DNA of 64,000 bases from DATJGR01 sp963812255 (lineage in GTDB: Bacteria > Pseudomonadota > Gammaproteobacteria > Pseudomonadales > Azotimanducaceae): positions 930,001-994,000 of the forward strand of contig CAWEUM010000003.1 of the NCBI GenBank assembly GCA_963812255.1. The letters run 5' to 3'. Position 1 is the stretch's first letter; the number at the start of each line of letters is the position of its first letter. This document shows, one piece after another, positions 36,286 through 45,110 of this stretch. The position numbers were made by a program, and so were the translations under genes. The notes under the pieces were generated by a model. It saw only the letters and a list, made by a program, of their open reading frames with translations. It had not been told where the DNA came from and did no database searches.

Positions 36286-37773
36286 TCAAAGAGCGGTGAC
36301 TTGAGTGACGTAGCCTGGGCCACCCTCACCCTGGGTTGCGATGTAGTAGACGGCATTGGCACTGATGAAGATGCGGCCGATACTCGGCTGCGATCCGGCG
36401 ACCTCTACTCGGGCGATTTCGTCACCAGTCAGCAGATCAGCAATCACCAGATAAAGAGTGCAGTTGGTGCCCTGCGCATCGCATTGGCGATCGTCTGTGT
36501 AGAGGCGCTGCTGGTCCGCGACAATCGCCGCGCCGACGGATATGGCGTATGCCTCGGTCGTCCACAGGTTCTCAAGGGCGCCATCGTCGGTGATCCTCCA
36601 GGCGGCGGAGCGGCCATTGACCGCGTCAGCTGCGATCACGATCGAGTTTACGAAGGGATCCACCGGAGGCGGCGCGAAACTGCCACCAGGCAGGTCGGTC
36701 ATCGTGGCGTTCACACTCCAGACAGCGGCGGAACTGTCCGTGGTCGACTGCCACAACACCTCGAGTGGGGCACGGACGCCGACGAGTACGGTATTGTTGT
36801 TGGGAAACACAACGGTCCTGTGTTTACCGGTTGGGGTCATGGCAACGCCCGGCTGTGTGCCGTCTTTGGGCATACGGTATGGGGCGGACCAGGATGGGTC
36901 GGGGATGAAACCGTCATCGGTCACGCTGAAGCGGAGCGTGTCAGTGTTGCCGGGGAGGTAGACGTACTCGGTGTCACCCTGCACAAGGGCCGTCATTCGA
37001 GCGCTGGAGAGAGCGGTTTCGAGCTTGTTGCGGATCGCCATCGGCTCGACATCGATGGCCAGCAGCACGCCGTCACCTTGCTGCGGCGCGGTCTTGGCGA
37101 GCAGGTCGCCGTTGCGGGCGGAGACTTGCAGGGTGTTGTAGATGGTTGCACCTGGATTCTCCGGATTGAGGGGGAGAGCCAGCGAACGGGTGATCTCGAA
37201 CGTGTCAGGTTCGATCTCAAACAGCGTGGCCGTGGCGATCGCGTACAACATTCCGTTCGCGTGCGCGACGAGGCTGCCCGGATAGTTGGGCGTAGTCCCC
37301 ATAGGCAGCTCGAGCACTTGCGCTGTCATCGTCGTGGGGTCAATTTTGGCAACGTAAGCGTTCGACGTTTCTGCGTCCGGACGGGTAGCCGCAGCGGCCA
37401 GGATTGCCTCGGCATCGTCGGGGAGGTCGTTGCCCTGGGCGCGGGTAAAGAGATCGAGCAGGTGGGTGGCACCGCCGAGTACGAACAACGCGTCATCGTG
37501 TGTGATACCAAAGATAGGGGCCGGTCCCAGCTCGACAGTCTTTGTGACCAGGTCGTTACTGCTCACTTCATCGGGTAGTCCGCCAGAAGCGATAGAGCTG
37601 GTACGCCACGAGTCGGCGGTAGGCACCGGCCAGGTCGTAGCATAGAGACCGGCGCGCGCGTCGCCTCGCTGATTTGACCCGCCCGACGAGTGGTTCGAGG
37701 AGTTCGAACATGCGAGCGTGTTCAACGCAATTGCGACGGTAACTACAACTGCCCGAATACGATTCGCTCCCAT
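36286..37773 (-). CDS. Putative lipoprotein with beta-propeller-like repeats
   Basis: The ATG at 37773 follows GAGGGGAAG and gives a 495-residue protein. Its signal peptide ends in a lipobox, 'LNTLACSNSS' (Cys at about residue 22). The mature part shows repeated strand-turn units such as 'PAPIFGITHDDALFVLGG', 'GSLVAHANGMLYAIATATLFEI' (split here as GSLVAHANGMLY and AIATATLFEI) and 'GRIFISANAVYYIATQ'. These suggest a six- or seven-bladed propeller. It is probably tethered to the periplasmic face of a membrane. The ligand is unknown. Confidence 0.78.
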   Translation of the reverse strand: MGANRIRAVVVTVAIALNTLACSNSSNHSSGGSNQRGDARAGLYATTWPVPTADSWRTSSIASGGLPDEVSSNDLVTKTVELGPAPIFGITHDDALFVLGGATHLLDLFTRAQGNDLPDDAEAILAAAATRPDAETSNAYVAKIDPTTMTAQVLELPMGTTPNYPGSLVAHANGMLYAIATATLFEIEPDTFEITRSLALPLNPENPGATIYNTLQVSARNGDLLAKTAPQQGDGVLLAIDVEPMAIRNKLETALSSARMTALVQGDTEYVYLPGNTDTLRFSVTDDGFIPDPSWSAPYRMPKDGTQPGVAMTPTGKHRTVVFPNNNTVLVGVRAPLEVLWQSTTDSSAAVWSVNATMTDLPGGSFAPPPVDPFVNSIVIAADAVNGRSAAWRITDDGALENLWTTEAYAISVGAAIVADQQRLYTDDRQCDAQGTNCTLYLVIADLLTGDEIARVEVAGSQPSIGRIFISANAVYYIATQGEGGPGYVTQVTAL

Positions 37774-37930
37774 GGGTACAGTCTTCCCCTCGTTGTCGGG
37801 GCGGATGTGCCTGCATTGGCGATCCACCCTGTGGTCAGTGATGACAGATGTCAAGAAAGCAGTGTCAGCGGACGCCGTAAAAGCGAACCCACTGTTGCTG
37901 TATTCGGTACGGAGGATCTGTTCAAGCTGT

Positions 37931-38530
37931 TCAGCTGCACCGACATACACTTGCTGTTGGTGAAGCGTCAGACTTGGAGGACTTCGATAGCTCTCGGTTG
38001 GACAACGTCGAAGCCTCTTTTTCTAGGTCGTGTCCACCGATCGTCGGCGCACTCTCAAACATCGGGACCTCCAGCTCCACGACTTCCTGGATGTCATAGT
38101 CCACGCATTCATCTTCCTCGACGACCGGCTCGGGCCACACCTCTTTACGCCACGCCCGTGCCTCGAACTCGTGAACGAGTCCCGCCTCCCAGAAGTACTC
38201 CCAAGCCCCATCAGGCTCCAACCACTCATCCCGACGCCAGTGCGCGACGATCACTGTGTGCACCCCTTCGTCGAATTGCTGGGAGTCTCGGAACCATCCG
38301 ACCGATACGTCTAGCACACCCCAATCATTTCTCTGTCGTATGACCAGCGCGATCCCGATCAACGCTGGATTGTTGACCACCTGCCGGCCAACCCAGCAGG
38401 CGCGTTCTCTTGCCAACGTATCTACGAAGGGGCTCGGGGAACCGTTCGCGGATCCTATGCGGACTTCCGCGCGTGGGGATTTTGCGGGGATCAGTGGTGC
38501 ATTGTCCTCATTTCGGGCATCAGATCGCAA
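37931..38530 (-). CDS. Hypothetical protein, up to 199 aa
   Basis: A compositionally plausible soluble protein, rich in Trp, Glu and Asp: 'NDWGVLDVSVGWFRDSQQF', 'AHWRRDEWLEPDGAWEYFW'. The tail is acidic and low in structure ('VVEEDECVDYDIQEVVELE'). No motif is recognised. The exact start is uncertain; the first ~40 residues look disordered. It lies at the edge of a tRNA-like fragment and could be a cargo gene of the island. Confidence 0.5.
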   Translation of the reverse strand: MRSDARNEDNAPLIPAKSPRAEVRIGSANGSPSPFVDTLARERACWVGRQVVNNPALIGIALVIRQRNDWGVLDVSVGWFRDSQQFDEGVHTVIVAHWRRDEWLEPDGAWEYFWEAGLVHEFEARAWRKEVWPEPVVEEDECVDYDIQEVVELEVPMFESAPTIGGHDLEKEASTLSNRELSKSSKSDASPTASVCRCS

Positions 38531-38574
38531 CGGACGCCCAGTAAGTTATTGATTTATCTACTTCAATGCTTCGC

Positions 38575-38616
38575 AGTTGCGGACTGAAAATCCGCGTGTC
38601 GGCACAATTCCGCCCC
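38575..38616 (+). other. tRNA-Phe-like 3' half, possible attachment-site remnant
   Basis: GCGGA-CTGAAAA-TCCGC forms a perfect anticodon arm with a GAA anticodon, followed by GTGTCGG and a shortened T-arm-like CACAATTCCGCC. It closely follows the 3' half of bacterial tRNA-Phe, but there is no acceptor stem or 5' half, so it is not a functional tRNA. Such halves are typically left where integrases recombine into tRNA genes. The AT-rich sequence just upstream is also usual for such junctions. Confidence 0.5.
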
Positions 38617-38767
38617 CCAAGTCTGCTTCGACACATACCGGACGTTCCAGCGCCAACGTCAAAGATTCGCCTCCGCCCCGTTGCGGGTATATCACGCTAA
38701 CCTAGATTCGGGACGCGCCGTCGCCGAGCGATACAATTCGGGGCACGTCAACGAAGGATTGCGAAAG

Positions 38768-39412
38768 ATGATCACTGTTTTCGGCGAAGGTAGGGGCTTC
38801 CGGGTGGTCTGGTTGCTGGAGGAGATGGGGCTCCCGTACCGGCTGAGGCCGGTGGACCTACTGGCTGGGCTCGAGAACGACCCGGAATATCTGGCCATCA
38901 ACCCCGCCGGCTTCATCCCCGCGATCCAGGACGGCGACGCCACGATGGTCGAGTCGATTGCGATCATGGAGTACCTGATGGCCCGCTACGGGCCGACGCC
39001 GCTCACGCCGGACCCGCACGACCCCGCCTTCCCCGCATACCAACAGTTCCTTCACCTCGGTGAAGCCGGCCTCGCGGCCTCCCTCTATTTCGTGGTCGTG
39101 AGCCGCAATCTCGCGCCCGAGGCCGAGCGGCGGAACTGGGGTGCCAGGAAGGCGCTGGAGGTGTTCCAGAGCCGGTTGCGGTTGGTCACGCGGCAGCTTG
39201 CGCGCTCGCCCTATCTTGCTGGCGAGACGTTCACGGCTGCCGACATTTCGGTGACCTACGCCCTGGAATTTGCCCAAAGAACTGGGGCCGCAGCCCTTGG
39301 CAATGCGGAGCAGGCCTATATCGCCCGCACCAGCGGACGCGAAGCCTACAAGCGGGCAATGGAGACATGTCATGCTACGAGGGCCTGGGCCGCTGAGTCG
39401 CTTGGTCAATGA
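38768..39412 (+). CDS. Glutathione S-transferase
   Basis: The ATG at 38768 has AAGGA nine bases upstream; the longer frame from 38681 is not GST-like. The 214-residue protein has the thioredoxin-like domain ('ITVFGEGRGFRVVWLLEEMG', split as ITVFGEGRGFR and VVWLLEEMG), with cis-Pro 'GFIPAIQDGD' and 'ESIAIMEYL' for glutathione binding. The helical C-domain carries 'YLAGETFTAADISV' with the N-capping box. The conserved early Ser/Cys is not clear. It conjugates or reduces electrophiles with glutathione; substrate unknown. Confidence 0.9.
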   Translation: MITVFGEGRGFRVVWLLEEMGLPYRLRPVDLLAGLENDPEYLAINPAGFIPAIQDGDATMVESIAIMEYLMARYGPTPLTPDPHDPAFPAYQQFLHLGEAGLAASLYFVVVSRNLAPEAERRNWGARKALEVFQSRLRLVTRQLARSPYLAGETFTAADISVTYALEFAQRTGAAALGNAEQAYIARTSGREAYKRAMETCHATRAWAAESLGQ

Positions 39413-39425
39413 GCGATCCTGGCCG

Positions 39426-39533
39426 AAAGCGGACCCAGGAGGCCGGGCGTTGAATGTCCGCTTTGCATCCGAGTGCGGATACCGTGTGCCGAGACTGGGC
39501 CTCACCCGGTGCCACTAACGAGCGTTATCTGGC
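39426..39533 (+). repeat. Copy A of a ~105-bp dispersed repeat
   Basis: It begins with a hairpin, AAAGCGGAC pairing with GTCCGCTTT (39426-39464), and ends ...CGAGCGTTATCTGG. The same order of blocks (GCGGACCCAGGAG, AATGTCCGCTTTGCATC, GTGTGCCGA, ACGAGCGTTATCTGG) recurs at 40693-40788. The two copies flank the secreted-protein gene. Confidence 0.75.
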
Positions 39534-39646
39534 GTTTACTGGCACATTCAGAATTGGGCAACGCGCACGGCCCAGTTGAGTGGAATCAGCCGCGCGGCCG
39601 TGTATCGCCAGCGCACCGCCCGCGATCAGACGCCTGACTTCCCTGA

Positions 39647-40489
39647 TCAAGGAATAGTATGTACGTCAATCAACTTGGTCCATTCGGTCTTCCCGCCAGA
39701 AACCGCTTCGACCTGCACCAGCGCGCCGCGTCCTCCATCGGCTCCCTGACAGTAGTACTTATGCTCGATCGCGCCGTGCTCCAGCGGGCTCCACTCCTTG
39801 GTCTCCAGGCAGTTCACATACTCCCCCCCGGCGTACTTAACCGGGACGAAATTGAGCACCTTGCCCCAGTCTTCGGCGTTGTCCTCGTCGAATTCTTGCT
39901 GGTAGAAATCGCCTTTTGACGGCTCTGCCATCATGACGATGCCGGGGAGCGCATCCTTTTCACCGGCGATGAAGGAACCGTCCAGACAGCCGTTTATGCC
40001 GGGGAAAATAGCATCAGTGCCAGAGGCATAGGTCTCACAGTCTGCCGGCGCGACGGTCTTATCGATCGTGTGTTCGCCCAAGTACCAGAGGTTACCGGCG
40101 TTATCCTGCGCGTGGTAATCCTGGGTCGTCTCGGTCAGGTCGCCATAGGGGAAGTCGTTGGGATAGTTGTCGAGTTGGTCGGCGCAGCTCTCGGACGTGT
40201 CTAGCCAAACCCGGTCCAGCACGACCCGGGTACCAATGCCATCGATCGGCCGGGTCGTGTTCGTGATATCGAGCTCGTCCCACTCGCAGCCGTCCGCGGT
40301 TTGGGTGAAGTAAACGTAGGCCGTATTGACCGGCATCGGCCAGTACGGGTTGGTGATACTCAATGGAGTCGAAAAGTCGAGGGGATTGAACTCTGGTGCA
40401 AACAATCCGCCGGCCATCGCGTTTGCACTGGCGCACAACGTAAGCACGAGTGCCGCCCTGAGCGCGGTATTCATTTGTGGTCTATTCAT
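39647..40489 (-). CDS. Secreted protein of unknown function
   Basis: The ATG at 40489 has AGGAGAG upstream and starts a 280-residue protein with a signal peptide (cleavage near 'ANAMA'). The mature part has 'NPYWPMPVNTAYVY', 'AQDNAGNLWYLGE', 'MMAEPSKGDFYQQEFD' and 'KEWSPLEHGAIEHKYYC', a set I recognise from an uncharacterised family of exported proteins with no assigned role. Paired Cys residues suggest disulfides. It is flanked by the two copies of the 105-bp repeat. Confidence 0.78.
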   Translation of the reverse strand: MNRPQMNTALRAALVLTLCASANAMAGGLFAPEFNPLDFSTPLSITNPYWPMPVNTAYVYFTQTADGCEWDELDITNTTRPIDGIGTRVVLDRVWLDTSESCADQLDNYPNDFPYGDLTETTQDYHAQDNAGNLWYLGEHTIDKTVAPADCETYASGTDAIFPGINGCLDGSFIAGEKDALPGIVMMAEPSKGDFYQQEFDEDNAEDWGKVLNFVPVKYAGGEYVNCLETKEWSPLEHGAIEHKYYCQGADGGRGALVQVEAVSGGKTEWTKLIDVHTIP

Positions 40490-40692
40490 GGTGCTGCTCT
40501 CCTGTGTTGGATCGGCGACCCGATGCCTATGCCCTCCCTTCAGGTCGCGCGACGCATTGCTCTTGGAGAATCTGAGGCATCCAGCCTCAGGGAGACACGC
40601 TAGAGGTTCGACTTGCTTCCCATATGTTGGTTCCTTACCCATAAGAGGGTGCCGCGGCGGAAAATCTGTCTCGGGCGCGGACCCGCAGTGAT

Positions 40693-40788
40693 AAGGCGGA
40701 CCCAGGAGACAGGAGCGCCGAATGTCCGCTTTGCATCGGTGTGCCGAAACTGTGCCTCATCCGGTAACGCCAACGAGCGTTATCTGGT
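40693..40788 (+). repeat. Copy B of a ~105-bp dispersed repeat
   Basis: Same block order as 39426-39533, with the hairpin arm changed to AAGGCGGAC and small internal gaps. Its end supplies the stop codon of the minus-strand acetyltransferase gene, which terminates at 40780, so that gene's last codons are repeat-derived. Confidence 0.75.
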
Positions 40789-41292
40789 GGTCAAGGCGAC
40801 GATCGCCCAACGCTCATGATCGCGCCAGATCCCACCGATCTTCAGATACCGAGATGAATAACCTTCCTTCGAGAATCCGCACGAACGGACCAACCCGATC
40901 GAAGCATCGTTGTCCGGTTGAATATTCGCTTCCAGGCGATGCAGCTTCAGCGATTTGAACGCGTGTCGAACGACAGCTTGCAGACCCTGGCGCATCAACC
41001 CTTGGCCTTCGTGCCCCGCAAAGGCGTAGTAGCCCAGATAGCCGCTGCGGTACAGGCCGAGCACAATGTTGGTGATGTCGATGAGACCGGCAATGCTGTC
41101 GTCGTCACGCCGACACACGACGAATGCGTGGTTACCCGGTTGCGCCATGCGTGCGAGATATCGCTGAAACTGTTGTGGGGTGGACGGAGCCGTCGTCCAC
41201 GGTCGGTGAAAGGCCCTGGAGCGACGCGCCGAAGCTAGAAATTCGCGTTGATCGGTAAGCTCTACGGAGCGGATGTAGATCCGTGGCTTCAT
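40780..41292 (-). CDS. RimJ/RimL-type GNAT acetyltransferase
   Basis: From Met at 41292 the product is 170 residues; a longer start at 41325 would overlap the divergent gene's ATG. It has 'IYIRSVELTDQREFLASAR', the strand 'GYLGYYAFAGHEGQGLMRQGL' (acetyl-CoA loop EGQGLM; split as GYLGYYAFAG and HEGQGLMRQGL), 'HRLEANIQPDNDASIGLVRS' and 'CGFSKEGYSSRYL', all typical of ribosomal-protein alanine acetyltransferase relatives. The protein substrate is unknown. Its stop lies within repeat copy B. Confidence 0.87.
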   Translation of the reverse strand: MKPRIYIRSVELTDQREFLASARRSRAFHRPWTTAPSTPQQFQRYLARMAQPGNHAFVVCRRDDDSIAGLIDITNIVLGLYRSGYLGYYAFAGHEGQGLMRQGLQAVVRHAFKSLKLHRLEANIQPDNDASIGLVRSCGFSKEGYSSRYLKIGGIWRDHERWAIVALTTR

Positions 41293-41323
41293 CTCGCGAC
41301 GCAACGCTGATTCGCTAGCATCC

Positions 41324-41780
41324 ATGAAATATACATTGAGATCCGCGCGCGACAGCGACGTAACGTGGCTCGACGAACGGCGCCGAGCCGCATATCAGGA
41401 TTTGTTCAAAGCAACCTGGGGCGGTTGGGACGAAGCGCGCCATGCCCGACACTTCGCTGAATCGTTGCAGCGAGGTCACATCTCGATCATCGAAATCGAC
41501 GGTTCTCCCGTCGGAATGCTTCAGGCGTTCGAAGAGCCGGACTCACTCGGAGGTCGGCGAAATCCAGATCCTGCCGCGGTTTCAGAATCGCGGCATCGGT
41601 CGCCACGTCTTGCAAGACACGGTCGATCTCGCTCACCGAAGCAACAGACGTGTTGACCTCTCCCTCGGTCTCAAGAACGAAGGCGCTCATCGCCTGTACA
41701 CACGATTGGGGTTTCGGGGGGTAGATCGCTCGGAAACGCATTTTCACATGTCGTGCATGCCAGCTAATCCCTTGCGTTAG
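41324..41780 (+). pseudogene. GNAT acetyltransferase gene with a frameshift
   Basis: The first frame (41324 onward) gives 'YTLRSARDSDVTWLDERRR' through 'IIEIDGSPVGMLQAFEE', the N-terminal half of a GNAT. The fold then continues only in another frame: 'EIQILPRFQNRGIGRHVLQ' (the acetyl-CoA loop) to 'NEGAHRLYTRLGFRGVD' and a stop at 41780. The switch lies at about 41540-41556. Either the gene is broken or one base is wrong in the assembly. Confidence 0.8.
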
Positions 41781-41894
41781 CGGATCAAGCGCGCATCTTC
41801 GGACGGATTGGGTCGGACGAGCTGAGGTTGAGTCCCATCGCGGCAATACGGTCAACGTGAGATCCAAACATCGAATGCGGCGCATCAGCGTCAG

Positions 41895-43148
41895 TTAATC
41901 AATCGGCGTCGCCAAGAACTTGCGGAAGGTATGATTTGACCAAGCCAAACCCATGAGCAACATGCAGATCAACCCTACTGCCACATAGATCACCGTTACT
42001 TGTTTGTTAACCGCGTCGATCAACAATCCGGACAGCCCCTGCGCGACCGGCACCAGTCCTAAAACGAGCGTACCGAGTAGTCCGAGCACGCGGCCTCGAA
42101 TCTCGGACGGCGTGGTGCCTTGAATGACCGTGACGATGTGGATGTTGACCAACGGGAAGAGGAATCCGAACAGGGCGAGCATGACTAGGCTCAGCTCCGG
42201 CGTGCGATTGATTCCCAGCAAGAGAACCACGAGGCCCATGACCCAAACTCCCGCACCGACGACATGTGGTCGATGGGCTGGGTTGATTCTCAAGGTTCCA
42301 GCCAGCAGCAGTCCAACCACGGAGCCGGCGCCCTGACACGCACCCATCAATCCGAGGAACTCAGGCCCTCTATGCAAACAGTCCCGAACGAGAATCGGCA
42401 ATGCCAACCCTGTCGGTACCAAGACGAAATTGAGCAACGCCGTCACTGCGATCAGCGTTCGAAGACCACCGCGGTGCCAAACAAACCGCAGTCCCGCCAG
42501 CGTATCGGTCAGGAACTTGTTCGATACGCTGACGCGCGTCGCTGGCTCTGGGGCTCGTATTTGAGGGATACGGACAAACCAGGAGGCAGCCGCGGAAAGC
42601 AGAAAGCTCACCCCGTTGAATAGAAAGATCATCGGACCACCCAACAAGGCGTAGAGATATCCGCCAACGCCCATGCTCAGGGTCGAAGTGACCGCGGCAG
42701 TTCCTTGTATCAGCGAGTTTGCGGACGCGAGACGATCTCTCGGCACAAGGTCTGGAACGCTCGCGCTTAGCGCCGGCTTGAATATCGAGCCGCAGATACC
42801 AAAGACGATTTGGGATACAAACAATAGCGGTAGGGACCACTTCGAATCCCCGTACCACAACGCAAACACGAAACCGATAGCCGTGATGCCGCGGGCCGCA
42901 TCTGCGAAGACGATCAGGTGCTTACGACTGATGCTGTCTGCAAGCGTGCCGCCGAACGGTCCGAGAAGCGCGCCGGGCAGCGCGGCGGACATCAACACCA
43001 GACCCATGATCGTGCCCGAACCGGTCGTTTCGAGAATCCAGTACAGCAACGCCAGACTGAACATCTGGCTGCCGATCTGGCTCACCATCTGACCTTGCCA
43101 AATGAGGACGAAGTTGCGGTTGAACACTGAAGACTCGGTTGCATTCAA
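41895..43148 (-). CDS. MFS transporter (MFS_3/EntS-like)
   Basis: A 417-residue twelve-helix carrier. 'NFVLIWQGQMVSQIGSQMF' and 'GTLADSISRKHLIVFADAAR' (motif A-like loop) match the enterobactin-exporter and macrolide-efflux branch. Loop six is short. 'GTTPSEIRGRVLGLLGTLV' follows helix ten. It is probably a proton-driven efflux pump; no regulator is adjacent. Upstream, about 200 bases to dapD hold nothing recognisable. Confidence 0.88.
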   Translation of the reverse strand: MNATESSVFNRNFVLIWQGQMVSQIGSQMFSLALLYWILETTGSGTIMGLVLMSAALPGALLGPFGGTLADSISRKHLIVFADAARGITAIGFVFALWYGDSKWSLPLLFVSQIVFGICGSIFKPALSASVPDLVPRDRLASANSLIQGTAAVTSTLSMGVGGYLYALLGGPMIFLFNGVSFLLSAAASWFVRIPQIRAPEPATRVSVSNKFLTDTLAGLRFVWHRGGLRTLIAVTALLNFVLVPTGLALPILVRDCLHRGPEFLGLMGACQGAGSVVGLLLAGTLRINPAHRPHVVGAGVWVMGLVVLLLGINRTPELSLVMLALFGFLFPLVNIHIVTVIQGTTPSEIRGRVLGLLGTLVLGLVPVAQGLSGLLIDAVNKQVTVIYVAVGLICMLLMGLAWSNHTFRKFLATPID

Positions 43149-43350
43149 GCGCGACCGAATCTAGGGAGATTTCCGCGTTCGGAACAGACTGCCAACGCGA
43201 AGTCAGATACAATGTCGGTGCGAAAAGCACGTTGCTGTCACCAACTAGCTGAATCAGAGCTACTTCCCGCGCCAACCGCTCCGTTGAGTTGCGCAGCCGT
43301 GAGAAATACGACGGCTGCAGGCGTTGCATCGGCGGCACGGTACCGCAAGA

Positions 43351-44147
43351 TCACTCAACGCCACGCAATATCTCCGTGACCGAAGTCTTCGAGCGCGTGC
43401 GCTCGTCGACCGTTTTCACGATGATCGCTGCGTTCAGCGAGTACTTCCCGCGATTGAGTGTTCCAGATAAAACGACCGAATTGGGGGGCACCATTCCGTA
43501 GCTAACTGTATCCGCTTCACGATCGTAAATCGGCGTGCCCTGCCCGATGAACGCACCCATGCCAATGACGCTGCCTTTCCGGACAATCACGCCTTCCACA
43601 ATCTCCGACCTTGCCCCAACGAAGCAGCCGTCTTCAACAATCGTGGGAGACGCTTGGGTCGGCTCCAATACGCCGCCGATTCCTACTCCTCCCGAGATGT
43701 GAACGTTCGCGCCGATCTGAGCACACGAACCAACCGTTGCCCACGTATCGATCATCGTGCCTTCATCTACATGTGCGCCAACATTGATGAAGCAGGGCAT
43801 GAGGACGACGTTGCGACCGATGTGGCTCCCCGACCGTACAACCGCACCAGGCGCCACACGTACGCCCAACGATCGGAAATCCTCCGCTGACGCATTTTCG
43901 AACCGAGGAGCGATGCGGTCGAAATAGCGAGCCACGCCATCACCGTACAACTTCGGATCGAAGTGCTTGAAACTCAGCAGGATCGCCTTCTTGACCCGCT
44001 CGTGCGTTGTCCACTCGCCGTTACGACCGTCGCCACGCGTACGTCACCAGACTCCAGAAGGCGATAGATTCGCGTCGGCGTCTCGCCGAGATCCGATACG
44101 CCCTCACCACGGTAAGCGGCTTCGACGGATTGCTGCAGTTGCTGCAT
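43351..44147 (-). pseudogene. dapD: dapD with an N-terminal frameshift
   Basis: DapD is tetrahydrodipicolinate N-succinyltransferase of lysine and diaminopimelate synthesis. The C-terminal 199 residues are a near-perfect left-handed beta-helix: 'VDEGTMIDTWATVGSCAQIG', 'SGGVGIGGVLEPTQASPTI', 'ARSEIVEGVIV'. Upstream, the family's N-terminus is present in another frame, starting ATG at 44147 with 'MQQLQQSVEAAYRGEG'. It returns to the main frame as 'NGEWTTHERVKKAILLSF'. One missing base at about 44025-44036 separates them. A stop just before the main frame prevents simple restart except at a TTG. Confidence 0.85.
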
Positions 44148-44308
44148 AAACGCCCCTGTCCGAACCCATTGTGGCGAGTCTACACGCGGAACAGTTCCAG
44201 CCAGCTGTCGTTGGGTAGAGAATCAATCGGTCGTTCTCCTGACCAGCGCGCGAAACTTTCCACGTCGGACCTATGGCGACCTTAACGCGGCCGAACGGGG
44301 CTTAAGCC

Positions 44309-45070
44309 ATGACAAGACGAGCGATCATCTTCGATCTGGACGACACGCTGGTGCACGTACCGGAGCGAAGGGGATGGGACGACGTGACGCGTGCACAGAC
44401 ACAACGGCTAAACCCTGCACTTGGTACGGACGTTCCTGCTAGTCTCGATCTCACCGGCTTCCTCACGTCGTTTTGGAGCGCATTCAATCTGCAACATGGA
44501 GAACCGGACCCGCTTACGCCACCGTTTGACGAGGTGCGGTGGTTGCAAGGTGAACAACTCATGGGCCGAATGCTCAACGAACGAATCGGTCCTGGCGCGG
44601 ACCATCTCGCGGCCTCATGGTGGCGAGCGCTTTTCGAGGTACCTCCCCAGGTCTTCGGTCGGGTGTGCTTTCCGGACACGATCGAAACGCTAACAAGCCT
44701 GCGCGAGCGTGGATTCTCATTGGGCCTCCTCACAAATCGGCTGACTCCGGTCGATCTGGTGGCGCAAGAGCTTGAACTCTTGGGGCTTGACGCAGTGTTC
44801 GAGGTGATTATTTCCGCCGGCGCGATTGGTTTGCGAAAGCCTCACGCAGCGGTATTCGAAGGCGCCTTGTCATCGCTCCTAGTCGGCGCAAGCGACGCCG
44901 TCATGGTGGGCGACAACCTTACGCTGGATGTCGAACCCGCCGCGAGACTGGGAATGGCAGCCGTTCTCAAGCGCAACGGCCGAGACCCAATCGTTAGTAT
45001 TGATCGAGGCGTCTTTCAAATCGATCGGTTGAACGAACTGTTGCATCTGAAGTTGTTGGACGGACGCTGA
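44309..45070 (+). CDS. HAD-superfamily hydrolase
   Basis: A 253-residue haloacid dehalogenase-like phosphatase. Motif I is 'FDLDDTLV' (nucleophile and general-acid Asp), motif II 'LLTNR', motif III Lys in 'GLRKPHAAVF', and motif IV 'VMVGDNLTLDVE'. A helical C1 cap lies between motifs I and II (about residues 20-110), as in phosphoglycolate phosphatase and 2-haloacid dehalogenase groups. Which phosphomonoester it hydrolyses is unknown. Confidence 0.88.
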   Translation: MTRRAIIFDLDDTLVHVPERRGWDDVTRAQTQRLNPALGTDVPASLDLTGFLTSFWSAFNLQHGEPDPLTPPFDEVRWLQGEQLMGRMLNERIGPGADHLAASWWRALFEVPPQVFGRVCFPDTIETLTSLRERGFSLGLLTNRLTPVDLVAQELELLGLDAVFEVIISAGAIGLRKPHAAVFEGALSSLLVGASDAVMVGDNLTLDVEPAARLGMAAVLKRNGRDPIVSIDRGVFQIDRLNELLHLKLLDGR

Positions 45071-45110
45071 ACACGACCCCTGAGCCTCCGCGGCCGAGCG
45101 CCGGGTCCAG

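Noticed and set aside
39426..40788. Integron attC sites around an acetyltransferase/secreted-protein cassette array
   Set aside because: The ...ACGAGCGTTATC ends look superficially like attC cores, but the RYYYAAC and GTTRRRY consensus pairs are missing, there is no integron integrase, and genes are in mixed orientation.
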